Below are positions 1 to 5,096 of a stretch of 5,096 nucleotides of DNA, piece after piece. The stretch comes from an uncultured Bacteroidota bacterium (lineage in GTDB: Bacteria > Bacteroidota > Bacteroidia > Flavobacteriales > Flavobacteriaceae), in NCBI GenBank assembly GCA_903837025.1, contig CAILTC010000597.1, positions 1-5,096 on the forward strand, given 5' to 3'. Within the stretch, counting starts at the first letter, position 1. Each line of letters begins with the position of its first letter. The translations under genes were made by a program, and so were the position numbers. Under the pieces are notes generated by a model, which saw only the letters and a program-made list of their open reading frames with translations, ran no database searches and was not told where the DNA came from.

Positions 1-560
1 AAAACTACAAATCGGTTGATTGTTTTAGGAATTTCGATCATTGCATAACGAATTTCCGAATTTTGCTTCATCACCAATTTTATAGCTAAATAGCCCACAG
101 AGTCTTTCAATACTGGAAATTCGGCAAGGTCATTTAATATAACTGTAACTAATTCTGGACTCAATTTTTGAATAAAGAAATCCTTTAAGAAAACTTCTTG
201 CTCGTTTGAAATATTATTTTCATGAACAATGAATATATTTTCGGCTTCAAGTTTTGTTTCGATCGTATTTAATATTCGCAAACTTTCGGATTGTTGCTGA
301 ATAACAATTTCAGTGATGTCTTTTAATAATTGTTGAGCCGAAATCCCACCAAGTACTTTTTCGCCAGATATGCCCGACATACTTAATCGTCGTATTGCAG
401 CAAATCGAACTCTAAAAAACTCATCTAAATTATTGGAGAAAATACCTAAAAATCGCAATCTATCTAATAATGGTACCGCATCATCTGCAGCTTCTTGAAG
501 CACACGAGCATTAAAGGTTAACCAACTTTTTTCTCTATCAATATATTTGTATTTCTGCAC
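1..560 (-). CDS. ppk1: Polyphosphate kinase 1, N-terminal part (runs off the left edge)
   Basis: PPK1 reversibly transfers the gamma phosphate of ATP to inorganic polyphosphate through a phosphohistidine intermediate. The 186 codons seen cover the N-terminal domain and the beginning of the head domain; the family is usually about 690 residues, and the catalytic histidines lie beyond the edge. Recognition rests on YIDREKSWLTFNARVLQEAAD (residues 6-26) and FLGIFSNNLDEFFRVRFA (residues 37-54), which match the conserved PPK1 start. Asn44 aligns, from memory of the E. coli protein, with the adenine-contacting Asn45. The frame is open throughout with no stop. The start is taken as GTG at 560-558: there is no ATG upstream before the in-frame stop at 590-588, and this start gives the normal family N-terminus. 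No Shine-Dalgarno site is visible. It lies 7 nt after the phosphatase gene and is probably co-transcribed and translationally coupled with it. Identification is secure; the exact start is slightly less so. Confidence 0.95.
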   Translation of the reverse strand, partial: MQKYKYIDREKSWLTFNARVLQEAADDAVPLLDRLRFLGIFSNNLDEFFRVRFAAIRRLSMSGISGEKVLGGISAQQLLKDITEIVIQQQSESLRILNTIETKLEAENIFIVHENNISNEQEVFLKDFFIQKLSPELVTVILNDLAEFPVLKDSVGYLAIKLVMKQNSEIRYAMIEIPKTINRFVV

Positions 561-567
561 TATTTTT

Positions 568-1050
568 TTATTTTTTTTTAGGAAATATTATTTTTTTAAT
601 CTTGCCATCACTTATTTTTTCCCAACTATCCGTATCAAATTCTAGTGATATAAATCCAGAAGTTGGGACATTGTCTATAAATATATCTCCAAATTTATTA
701 ACAAAATTTGTAATTGCACTATTATGACCAAAAAGAATAACACTTTCGTAATCATTATTGCATAATTTGATGACTTTTTCCAACTGACTCACATCAAAAG
801 TGTAAAGTTTCTCTTTAAAAACGATACTATCGATAGGATATGAAATATTTTGTGCAAAAATTAAAGCTGTTTCTGAAGCTCTTTTTGCAATGCTGCTCCA
901 TATTATAAATGTCGAGGGAAGGAATGGAATACAATCTAAGGCAACTTTATGTGCATCACTAATTCCCTTTCTATCTAAAGATCTATCAATATCTTTCAAA
1001 GGTGTTTCCCAGTTAGATTTTCCATGTCTAATTAAAATGATATTTTTCAT
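568..1050 (-). CDS. SixA-like histidine phosphatase (phosphoglycerate mutase-like superfamily)
   Basis: A 160-residue single-domain member of the histidine phosphatase superfamily, close in size to SixA, which in E. coli dephosphorylates histidine phosphotransfer domains. The catalytic signature RHGKS is at residues 8-12 with His9 as the expected phospho-acceptor. It is followed by the SixA-like segment DRSLDRKG (22-29), an SSIAKRASET segment (52-61) that supplies the second phosphate-binding arginine (Arg57), a glutamate in FKEKLY (Glu80), and GHN (108-110), whose His109 is the second catalytic histidine. All key residues are present, so the enzyme should be active. There is no signal peptide, so it should be cytoplasmic. 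The ATG at 1050-1048 places the catalytic RHG at the normal distance from the N-terminus. It is the first gene of a unit with ppk1. The pairing suggests a link to phosphohistidine or polyphosphate metabolism, but the real substrate cannot be told from sequence. Confidence 0.93.
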   Translation of the reverse strand: MKNIILIRHGKSNWETPLKDIDRSLDRKGISDAHKVALDCIPFLPSTFIIWSSIAKRASETALIFAQNISYPIDSIVFKEKLYTFDVSQLEKVIKLCNNDYESVILFGHNSAITNFVNKFGDIFIDNVPTSGFISLEFDTDSWEKISDGKIKKIIFPKKK

Positions 1051-1120
1051 AAATCAAAATATTTATTAATAACTCGTATGTGTTTGCAATGATTTTTGGG
1101 GATTACAAATTACAAAATAT

Positions 1121-1151
1121 TATTGTCATAAAATTATATTGTCATAAAATT
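1121..1151. repeat. 15-bp direct repeat in tandem (period 16)
   Basis: TATTGTCATAAAATT occurs at 1121-1135 and again, identically, at 1137-1151, separated by a single base. The second copy ends 4 bp before a TACTTTTG box at 1156-1163. Two identical half-sites one and a half helical turns apart next to a promoter would suit binding of a regulator, but this is inference. The copies are AT-rich, so short matches are cheap here, though a perfect 15-bp match in tandem is more than expected by chance. Confidence 0.6.
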
Positions 1152-1163
1152 TAGTTACTTTTG
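1139..1163 (+). promoter_or_regulatory. Candidate Bacteroidota promoter, plus strand
   Basis: TACTTTTG at 1156-1163 matches exactly the Bacteroidota -7 consensus TAnnTTTG used by the primary sigma factor. The only TTG upstream is at 1139-1141, within the second copy of the direct repeat, leaving 14 bp, which is shorter than the usual 17-23. Transcription would start near 1170 and run about 470 nt before the next coding start at 1643, so it would make either a long leader or a separate small RNA. The box is good and the spacing is poor. Confidence 0.35.
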
Positions 1164-1257
1164 TAAGAATTTTAAACTTATTTTATCTCATCAGACTTCT
1201 TCGAATCCTAATTTTTGATATCTCCTTTGTTGTTATTTTCTGTTTTTTAGCAACATT

Positions 1258-1297
1258 ATCATTATTTTATAAGTAATAATAATCTTATAAAAATGAT
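1258..1297. other. Bulged AT-rich hairpin
   Basis: TTTTATAAG (1265-1273) pairs perfectly with CTTATAAAA (1284-1292) around a 10-nt loop, and the flanking ATCAT (1258-1262) pairs with ATGAT (1293-1297) if two bases at 1263-1264 bulge out. This gives 14 base pairs but only two of them are G-C. No T-run follows on either strand, so it does not look like an intrinsic terminator. It could be a structural element of a leader or small RNA transcribed from the upstream promoter candidate. Confidence 0.4.
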
Positions 1298-1299
1298 TA

Positions 1300-1317
1300 A
1301 GTATGCATTTAAACTGT
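1300..1317 (+). repeat. 18-bp dispersed repeat, copy A
   Basis: AGTATGCATTTAAACTGT matches 1476-1493 at 17 of 18 positions; the difference is C1306 versus G1482. It begins 2 bp after the bulged hairpin, and ATTA stands just before it, as it does (with AAT inserted) before copy B. Function unknown. Confidence 0.5.
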
Positions 1318-1422
1318 TTTTTCAAGCACTTTAGCGATGTTTTTCAAATAAAACAATTAAATTTAAATTAAATTTGGTAAAGCTTTTTATATCAATGAAA
1401 TAAAAAATAAAGAGAGCTAAAA

Positions 1423-1439
1423 TTGGTTTTATTAACCAA
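1423..1439. other. Small hairpin, 6-bp stem
   Basis: TTGGTT (1423-1428) pairs with AACCAA (1434-1439) around a 5-nt loop. On the plus strand it is followed by an A-run, and on the minus strand by only a four-base T stretch, so terminator function is weakly supported. With two G-C pairs it may simply be chance in AT-rich DNA. Confidence 0.2.
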
Positions 1440-1475
1440 AAAAAACAAAAACTGATCCTGAAATAATCATTAAAT

Positions 1476-1493
1476 AGTATGGATTTAAACTGT
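1476..1493 (+). repeat. 18-bp dispersed repeat, copy B
   Basis: AGTATGGATTTAAACTGT is the partner of 1300-1317, starting 176 bp downstream of it in the same orientation with one mismatch. Similarity fades immediately after the shared block. Confidence 0.5.
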
Positions 1494-1586
1494 AAAAATA
1501 TACTTTTATCGAGTTTTCATGCTGTTCATAGAAAAAACATCTAATATTGAACCATTCTATTTAATTTAGTTTTTTAAATATTTCTC

Positions 1587-1613
1587 TTGAATTATTTATA
1601 AAATTAAACTTTG
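1587..1613 (+). promoter_or_regulatory. Weak promoter candidate for the surface-protein operon
   Basis: TTG at 1587-1589 lies 16 bp before AAACTTTG (1606-1613), which differs from TAnnTTTG only at its first base. Transcription would start around 1620 and give a short leader of roughly 20-25 nt before the ATG at 1643. Position is attractive, match is imperfect. In DNA this AT-rich such near-matches occur by chance. Confidence 0.25.
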
Positions 1614-1642
1614 GAATTTTAATAATTAAAAGTTAATTAAAT

Positions 1643-2233
1643 ATGAAAAAACTCTACTCTAATTTAATTGTTAACCTCCAAGACAATTTTATTTCAATCC
1701 AAAAATTAGACTTATTAACTCTAAAAAGAGTAATACTTATAGTACTATTAACACTATCTGGCGCACCAATTTTTGCTCAAACTAATTCAACTACAGTAAC
1801 TCCTCCACAAATTATGGAGTTAAGCACTTATATTGCGTCTTTAAAAACATTAGAGCTAAATACAACAACTTCATTTTCTAATGAGCAAAATTTAGAAGGT
1901 TTACTGTATAAAATTCAATCTTCTATCTATTTTTATTCTGGTGTTGAAAAAACGTATGGAGACAAACCTAGAAACTTATACACTGACATTGCTTCGTTAA
2001 ATGGATTATCAAATTCAAGTTTACTAAAAGACAATATTGAAATTGCTATTATTAAAATTAACGCAAGCGATTTAAATTCGACTATTGATTTGTCCCAATT
2101 TTCAAGTTTTACTAAATTAAAATACATCTATATACTATCAAATGTTGCTATCACGGAACAAGATATTACCAAAATGATTGTCAATTATGATGAACATTTC
2201 AATATTTTTTATAAAGTTGATAAAGGAGAATAA
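1643..2233 (+). CDS. Secreted protein of unknown family, upstream partner of a large surface protein
   Basis: I do not recognise the family of this 196-residue protein. Residues 1-45 look like a signal peptide with an unusually long N-region: about 29 mostly polar residues ending in Lys28-Arg29, a hydrophobic stretch at 30-39, and a likely signal peptidase I site after PIFA (Ala45, before Gln46). No cysteine follows, so it is not a lipoprotein; the whole protein has no cysteine. The mature part of about 150 residues starts with a Thr/Ser-rich linker, then alternates leucine- and isoleucine-rich stretches (IASLKTLEL at 64-72; IAIIKINASDL at 134-144; LKYIYIL at 159-165) that faintly resemble leucine-rich-repeat strands, without a clear repeat. 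The start is the only ATG before the hydrophobic core; there is no Shine-Dalgarno site. The gene ends 44 nt before the next one, with no terminator between, so they are probably one operon. A role in secretion, anchoring or folding of the large protein is possible, but only from context. Confidence 0.85.
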   Translation: MKKLYSNLIVNLQDNFISIQKLDLLTLKRVILIVLLTLSGAPIFAQTNSTTVTPPQIMELSTYIASLKTLELNTTTSFSNEQNLEGLLYKIQSSIYFYSGVEKTYGDKPRNLYTDIASLNGLSNSSLLKDNIEIAIIKINASDLNSTIDLSQFSSFTKLKYIYILSNVAITEQDITKMIVNYDEHFNIFYKVDKGE

Positions 2234-2241
2234 CAAAGGAG
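2222..2241 (+). repeat. Duplicated AAAGGAG heptamer
   Basis: AAAGGAG occurs at 2222-2228, inside the end of the upstream gene, and again at 2235-2241, abutting the poly-C run. Both resemble a Shine-Dalgarno site, but the nearer one is 36 nt before the ATG at 2278, too far for normal use, and no start codon follows either closely. Bacteroidota generally make little use of such sites. It may be chance. Confidence 0.3.
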
Positions 2242-2252
2242 CCCCCCCCCCC
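2242..2252 (+). repeat. Uninterrupted poly-C tract (11 C)
   Basis: Eleven consecutive C lie in the 44-nt gap between the two secreted-protein genes, followed by ACCACC, in a region otherwise strongly AT-rich. The run ends 25 nt before the ATG of the large surface protein. Mononucleotide C/G runs of this length slip readily in replication and are known to drive phase variation of surface antigens in other bacteria. Here the run lies between a stop (2231-2233) and the next start, with an in-frame stop at 2260-2262, so length change would not alter either reading frame. Any effect would be on transcript structure, translation initiation or promoter spacing. A sequencing or assembly error in the exact length is possible. 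Confidence 0.9.
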
Positions 2253-2277
2253 ACCACCTTAAAAAAACAATTTTATT

Positions 2278-5096
2278 ATGAAAAATAATTACATTAAAAC
2301 GATAAAAAATTACTCCCATTGTTTAATAGTATTAATTGTATTACTAATAGGGTTTACATTTAGTGCTGATGCTCAAGTAAGAACGAACTTCACACAAAGA
2401 ACTTCGACATATACTCCAACAAAAAAAATATATAATGTTCAGGGTGATTTTGCCATGATGGGAAACACGAATTTAACTCCTCAATCCTATTCGCCTACTG
2501 TTGGCAACAATGGCCAAAACATGCAGTATGTTGATATTGATAATGATCCTAACACATTTAATTCATCCTCTGCAACATTGGCATTATCTACAGAAAATGG
2601 TGCTTCTCCTGATTGTTCTAATATTATATTTGCAGGTTTGTATTGGACAGGTGCAGCTTCACCAAATAATACTTTTAGTGTAACAAAACAAATCCCAAAC
2701 GGAACAACAACAATTACAAACCAAGCTTTTAGTGTTGGCGATTTAAATAATATTCCAAATACTGATTATTCATTAGCTATAACTAGAAATAACCCTGGGA
2801 ATAAAAGTGCAAATACTAGTCCAATTTATACTTTCTCTTATGGGACTAATACTTATGTTTTTAATTACACAAATACAACCGGAGTTTCAACAGTTACGCT
2901 TTCTATAAATGGGGGATCAGCTACAAATATTCCGGTAACAATTGCAACATCGGGAAGTACAGCAACGGCAACACTTAACACTCCCTATACTATTGTTGAT
3001 GGAACAGTAACCCTAACTATTAATAAATTGATTAGAAGTACTGCAATAAATCTAAGTACTACAAATACTCAAAACACTTCTACTGCTAGTGGTACAGTTT
3101 CAGGAACAATTTCTTTATTTACAACAATAACTAAAACACTTGATAAAAGAAAAATTTCACTAAAAGGGCCTAATTCAAGTTCTTATACCCAGTTTACGGC
3201 AGCATCAAGCGACATTTATTATCCAGCAAGCGGTGTGGATGATAATATATTTTCGGCATATGTAGAAGTAACAGATTATGTTAAAACAAATGGTATAGGA
3301 GCCTATTTTGCTGCTGATATTGCCTTAGTAGAAGGAAATCCAGGTGGAACTGGAACTTCTGGAGGTTGGGGAATGATTGTTGTATATGAGAATTCGAAAA
3401 TGAAATATCGGGATGTAACTATTTTTGATGGTTATGCATATACAAAATCTACTAATTCTTCGGCTATAACCTTACCGGTTTCCGGCTTTAATGCTGTGCA
3501 ATCCGGTAATGTTGGACTAAAATTAGGTGTAATGGCTAGCGAAGGTGATGTTGATTTAACTGGTGATTATTTTAAAATTCAACAACTAAATACTACCAAC
3601 TATTTAAGTTTAGCTCATTCTAATGATCCAACTACAGCTACAAACTTCTTTAACTCAACAATAAATAGCGGTGGAGGTGCCAGGAATCCTAATTTAGTAA
3701 ATAATACAGGTATTGACATCAATATGTTTAATGTTCCTAATACTGGGAATACGATAATTGGTAACAACCAAACATCAACTAATTTTCAATATGGAACAAG
3801 TGGTGACACCTACTCTATTTTTGCAATTGCAATGGCTGTTGATGCTTATATTCCAATTGTTGATGGGGTAATTTCTCCATTAACAGTAAATGGTAATCCG
3901 GTTAGCGGTGCAATAAATACTTTGCCGGGAGATATATTAAATGTCAAAGTAGATATCACTAACCAAGGAACCGAAGCCGTAAATAACACCAAATTTGTAA
4001 TTCCTATTCCATATACTGCCGATTTTGTAGATGGTAGTTTAGTAAAAAACATTAATTTTTCTCCTTTACCTTCTCCAAACAACTATTATTTCGATCCTAC
4101 TTTGGGAGCAAAAGGTTCGGTAGTATTTGATTTAGGAACGTTGCCATTGCCAGCAAATACAAGTACAATTTTGGCGAATTTTTCATTTAAAGTAAAAATA
4201 ACGACCGATTGTTCTATTTTAAAAAATTCACTTTGTAATCAAAATGCTTCTATTTCTGGTCTAATTAGTGGTACTGGAGCAATTACTAGGGTTAATTTTA
4301 ACAATAAACCATTTTACATTGGTTATACTTCTGTAGGTAACTGTGGCGGAGAACCTATATTAGATCCGTTAGTAGCTACTATAAATGCAACTGATTATGT
4401 AACAAAAAATTGCTCTAGCGCTATCGATAGAGAATTTGTTTATTGTACCACAAATTCAACAATTCCAATTACAGCTATTAGTGACGGACTTCCTGCTGGA
4501 TCATTATTCTATAATGAGTATCCAGTAACAAATTCAAGCATACAATATAATATATCAAACCCATTTCCTGCTACCTCTGGATCTGTCAATTATTTTGCTG
4601 TTCCACCAGGAGCAAGTGCTGGATGTTATTTTCCGTTTAAAATAACGGTTACAAACGTAACAACTTTACCAGCAACAGCAACAGCTATTCAATACTGTCA
4701 AGGGGCAAATGCATCACAATTAACCGCAACTGCAACTAACCCTGCTTATACATTATACTATTTCACATCTCTTACCGGAACACCACAATTATCATTGACT
4801 CCTTCAACAGCAACTCCAGGAACTACAACTTATTATGTAGCCGAGGCTGCTTCAGGATCTTGTATTGGATCTAAAAAAGCAATTGTTGTTACTGTAAATC
4901 CTGCGCCAACTGCGCCAACTGTAGCTTGTTATCAAACTGCGACTTGGAATTCAACTTCTTGCCAATACGATATTACAGGAACGCAACCAGCTGCTCCAAC
5001 TGTAGCTTGTTACCAAACTGCGACTTGGAATTCAACTTCTTGCCAATACGATATTACAGGAACGCAACCAGCTGCTCCAACTGTAGCTTGTTACCA
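2278..5096 (+). CDS. Large multidomain secreted surface protein (adhesin-like), 5' part, runs off the right edge
   Basis: The frame is open for 939 codons to the window end. Residues 1-32 form a signal peptide: basic start, hydrophobic core at about 16-28, cleavage after SADA (Ala32, before Gln33). Residues about 45-300 resemble N-termini of large flavobacterial surface proteins (QGDFAMMGNTNL; MQYVDIDNDPNTFNSSSATL; NIIFAGLYWTG) and include a Thr/Ser/Asn-rich stretch at about 140-290. Next comes LDKRKISLKGP and a module with VEVTDYV (329-335), GGWGMIVVYE (362-371), IFDGY (382-386) and an EGD...TGDYF segment (422-431). A DUF11-like segment follows at about 528-640 (PGDILNVKVDITNQGTEAVNN), then an Ig-like domain at about 798-874 of the kind found beside Bacteroidota C-terminal sorting domains (YCQGANAS; STATPGTTTYYV; Cys807 and Cys862). 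From residue 882 come 27-residue tandem repeats. The architecture suggests a type IX secretion cargo acting in adhesion or motility; the sorting domain that would prove it is not in view. No start-proximal ribosome site is seen; the ATG choice rests on the signal peptide and the in-frame stop at 2260-2262. Confidence 0.9.
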   Translation, partial: MKNNYIKTIKNYSHCLIVLIVLLIGFTFSADAQVRTNFTQRTSTYTPTKKIYNVQGDFAMMGNTNLTPQSYSPTVGNNGQNMQYVDIDNDPNTFNSSSATLALSTENGASPDCSNIIFAGLYWTGAASPNNTFSVTKQIPNGTTTITNQAFSVGDLNNIPNTDYSLAITRNNPGNKSANTSPIYTFSYGTNTYVFNYTNTTGVSTVTLSINGGSATNIPVTIATSGSTATATLNTPYTIVDGTVTLTINKLIRSTAINLSTTNTQNTSTASGTVSGTISLFTTITKTLDKRKISLKGPNSSSYTQFTAASSDIYYPASGVDDNIFSAYVEVTDYVKTNGIGAYFAADIALVEGNPGGTGTSGGWGMIVVYENSKMKYRDVTIFDGYAYTKSTNSSAITLPVSGFNAVQSGNVGLKLGVMASEGDVDLTGDYFKIQQLNTTNYLSLAHSNDPTTATNFFNSTINSGGGARNPNLVNNTGIDINMFNVPNTGNTIIGNNQTSTNFQYGTSGDTYSIFAIAMAVDAYIPIVDGVISPLTVNGNPVSGAINTLPGDILNVKVDITNQGTEAVNNTKFVIPIPYTADFVDGSLVKNINFSPLPSPNNYYFDPTLGAKGSVVFDLGTLPLPANTSTILANFSFKVKITTDCSILKNSLCNQNASISGLISGTGAITRVNFNNKPFYIGYTSVGNCGGEPILDPLVATINATDYVTKNCSSAIDREFVYCTTNSTIPITAISDGLPAGSLFYNEYPVTNSSIQYNISNPFPATSGSVNYFAVPPGASAGCYFPFKITVTNVTTLPATATAIQYCQGANASQLTATATNPAYTLYYFTSLTGTPQLSLTPSTATPGTTTYYVAEAASGSCIGSKKAIVVTVNPAPTAPTVACYQTATWNSTSCQYDITGTQPAAPTVACYQTATWNSTSCQYDITGTQPAAPTVACY
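4663..4902 (+). other. Ig-like domain (CHU_C-associated type) within the large surface protein
   Basis: The segment encodes a beta-sandwich repeat recognisable by YCQGANASQLTATATNPAY near its start, a central LYYFTSLTGTP, then STATPGTTTYYVAE and a closing VTVNPAPT. Cys807 and Cys862 could form the usual disulfide. This family is common in secreted Bacteroidota proteins, often close to the type IX sorting domain, but here it precedes a repeat array. Assignment is from memory of the family pattern. Confidence 0.7.
4921..5096 (+). repeat. 81-bp in-frame tandem repeats (27 residues each), cut by the window edge
   Basis: Copy 1 is 4921-5001, copy 2 is 5002-5082, and copy 3 starts at 5083 and is cut after 14 bases. 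Copies 1 and 2 differ at one base only (T4932 versus C5013), a silent Tyr codon change. Each unit encodes VACYQTATWN followed by STSCQYDITGTQ and a PAAPT linker, with two cysteines 11 residues apart. Just before the array, GCGCCAACT is itself doubled (4903-4920). The unit is a multiple of three, so gain or loss of copies keeps the reading frame. The total copy number is not visible. Confidence 0.95.

Larger units (their letters stand above)
1051..1642. other. Long AT-rich intergenic region between divergent genes
   Basis: About 590 bp separate the minus-strand phosphatase gene from the plus-strand secreted-protein gene. I find no reading frame worth calling; the longest ATG frames noticed are peptides of 13 and 21 codons without a ribosome site. 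Base composition is strongly AT. It contains the 15-bp tandem repeat, the promoter candidates, the hairpins and the 18-bp repeated element listed separately. No tRNA, rRNA or recognised riboswitch was seen. No good TAnnTTTG box was found on the minus strand for the phosphatase gene. The length is large for such a genome and leaves room for a small RNA or for a long regulated leader of the downstream operon. Confidence 0.7.

Noticed and set aside
1258..1297. Intrinsic terminator
   Set aside because: The stem is nearly all A-T and no T-run follows on either strand.
1293..1334. 13-codon ATG peptide in the intergenic region
   Set aside because: Too short, its start overlaps the hairpin arm, no ribosome site; such frames are expected by chance.
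1479..1544. 21-codon ATG peptide in the intergenic region
   Set aside because: No ribosome site, no hydrophobic or leader-peptide character, and no regulatory structure after it; the start lies in copy B of the 18-bp element.
1933..2127. Minus-strand open frame of 64 codons
   Set aside because: It lies wholly inside the plus-strand secreted-protein gene, which has a signal peptide and a credible context; the antisense frame shows no motif.
2234..2277. Terminator or separate promoter between the two secreted-protein genes
   Set aside because: No inverted repeat with a T-run and no TAnnTTTG box was found in the gap or in the end of the upstream gene, so co-transcription is the simpler reading.
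2501..2683. Plus-strand open frame of 60 codons in another frame
   Set aside because: It overlaps the large surface protein, whose frame carries recognisable family segments at that place.
3846..4082. Minus-strand open frame of 78 codons
   Set aside because: It is antisense to the DUF11-like segment of the large surface protein and has no supporting motif or ribosome site.
4921..5096. CRISPR-like array
   Set aside because: The repeats are directly contiguous with no variable spacers, are 81 bp long, and translate in the frame of the surface protein.

Overview
This window looks like the chromosome of a Flavobacterium-type member of the Bacteroidota. The DNA is AT-rich and the genes lack Shine-Dalgarno sites at the usual distance. 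A SixA-type phosphatase sits directly upstream of polyphosphate kinase. A very large secreted protein carries a Bacteroidota-type Ig-like module and 27-residue tandem repeats typical of flavobacterial surface proteins. The genus is inferred from style and family content, not proven.

Left part (1-1050, minus strand): a two-gene unit. A SixA-like histidine phosphatase (568-1050) is followed 7 nt later by the N-terminal 186 codons of polyphosphate kinase ppk1, which starts at a GTG and runs off the left edge. The junction is a pair of A-runs (read on the minus strand) with an open frame behind the ppk1 start, so the two products are probably made in a coupled way.

Middle (1051-1642): about 590 bp with no supportable gene, very AT-rich, between divergent genes. 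It holds a 15-bp direct repeat in tandem beside a good Bacteroidota -7 box (1156-1163), a bulged hairpin (1258-1297), two copies of an 18-bp near-identical element 176 bp apart, a small second hairpin, and a weaker promoter candidate just upstream of the next gene.

Right part (1643-5096, plus strand): two genes in the same direction, probably one operon. The first (1643-2233) encodes a 196-aa secreted protein of unknown family. The second starts at 2278, is open to the right edge (939 codons seen) and encodes a signal peptide, a long beta-rich N-terminal region, a DUF11-like segment, an Ig-like domain and the start of 81-bp tandem repeats. It is most likely a type IX secretion cargo displayed on the cell surface, but the C-terminal sorting domain that would show this lies outside the window. 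In the 44-nt gap between these genes is an uninterrupted run of 11 C, highly unusual in this composition and the best candidate for a length-variable (phase-variable) switch. It and the in-frame repeats are the most interesting features here.
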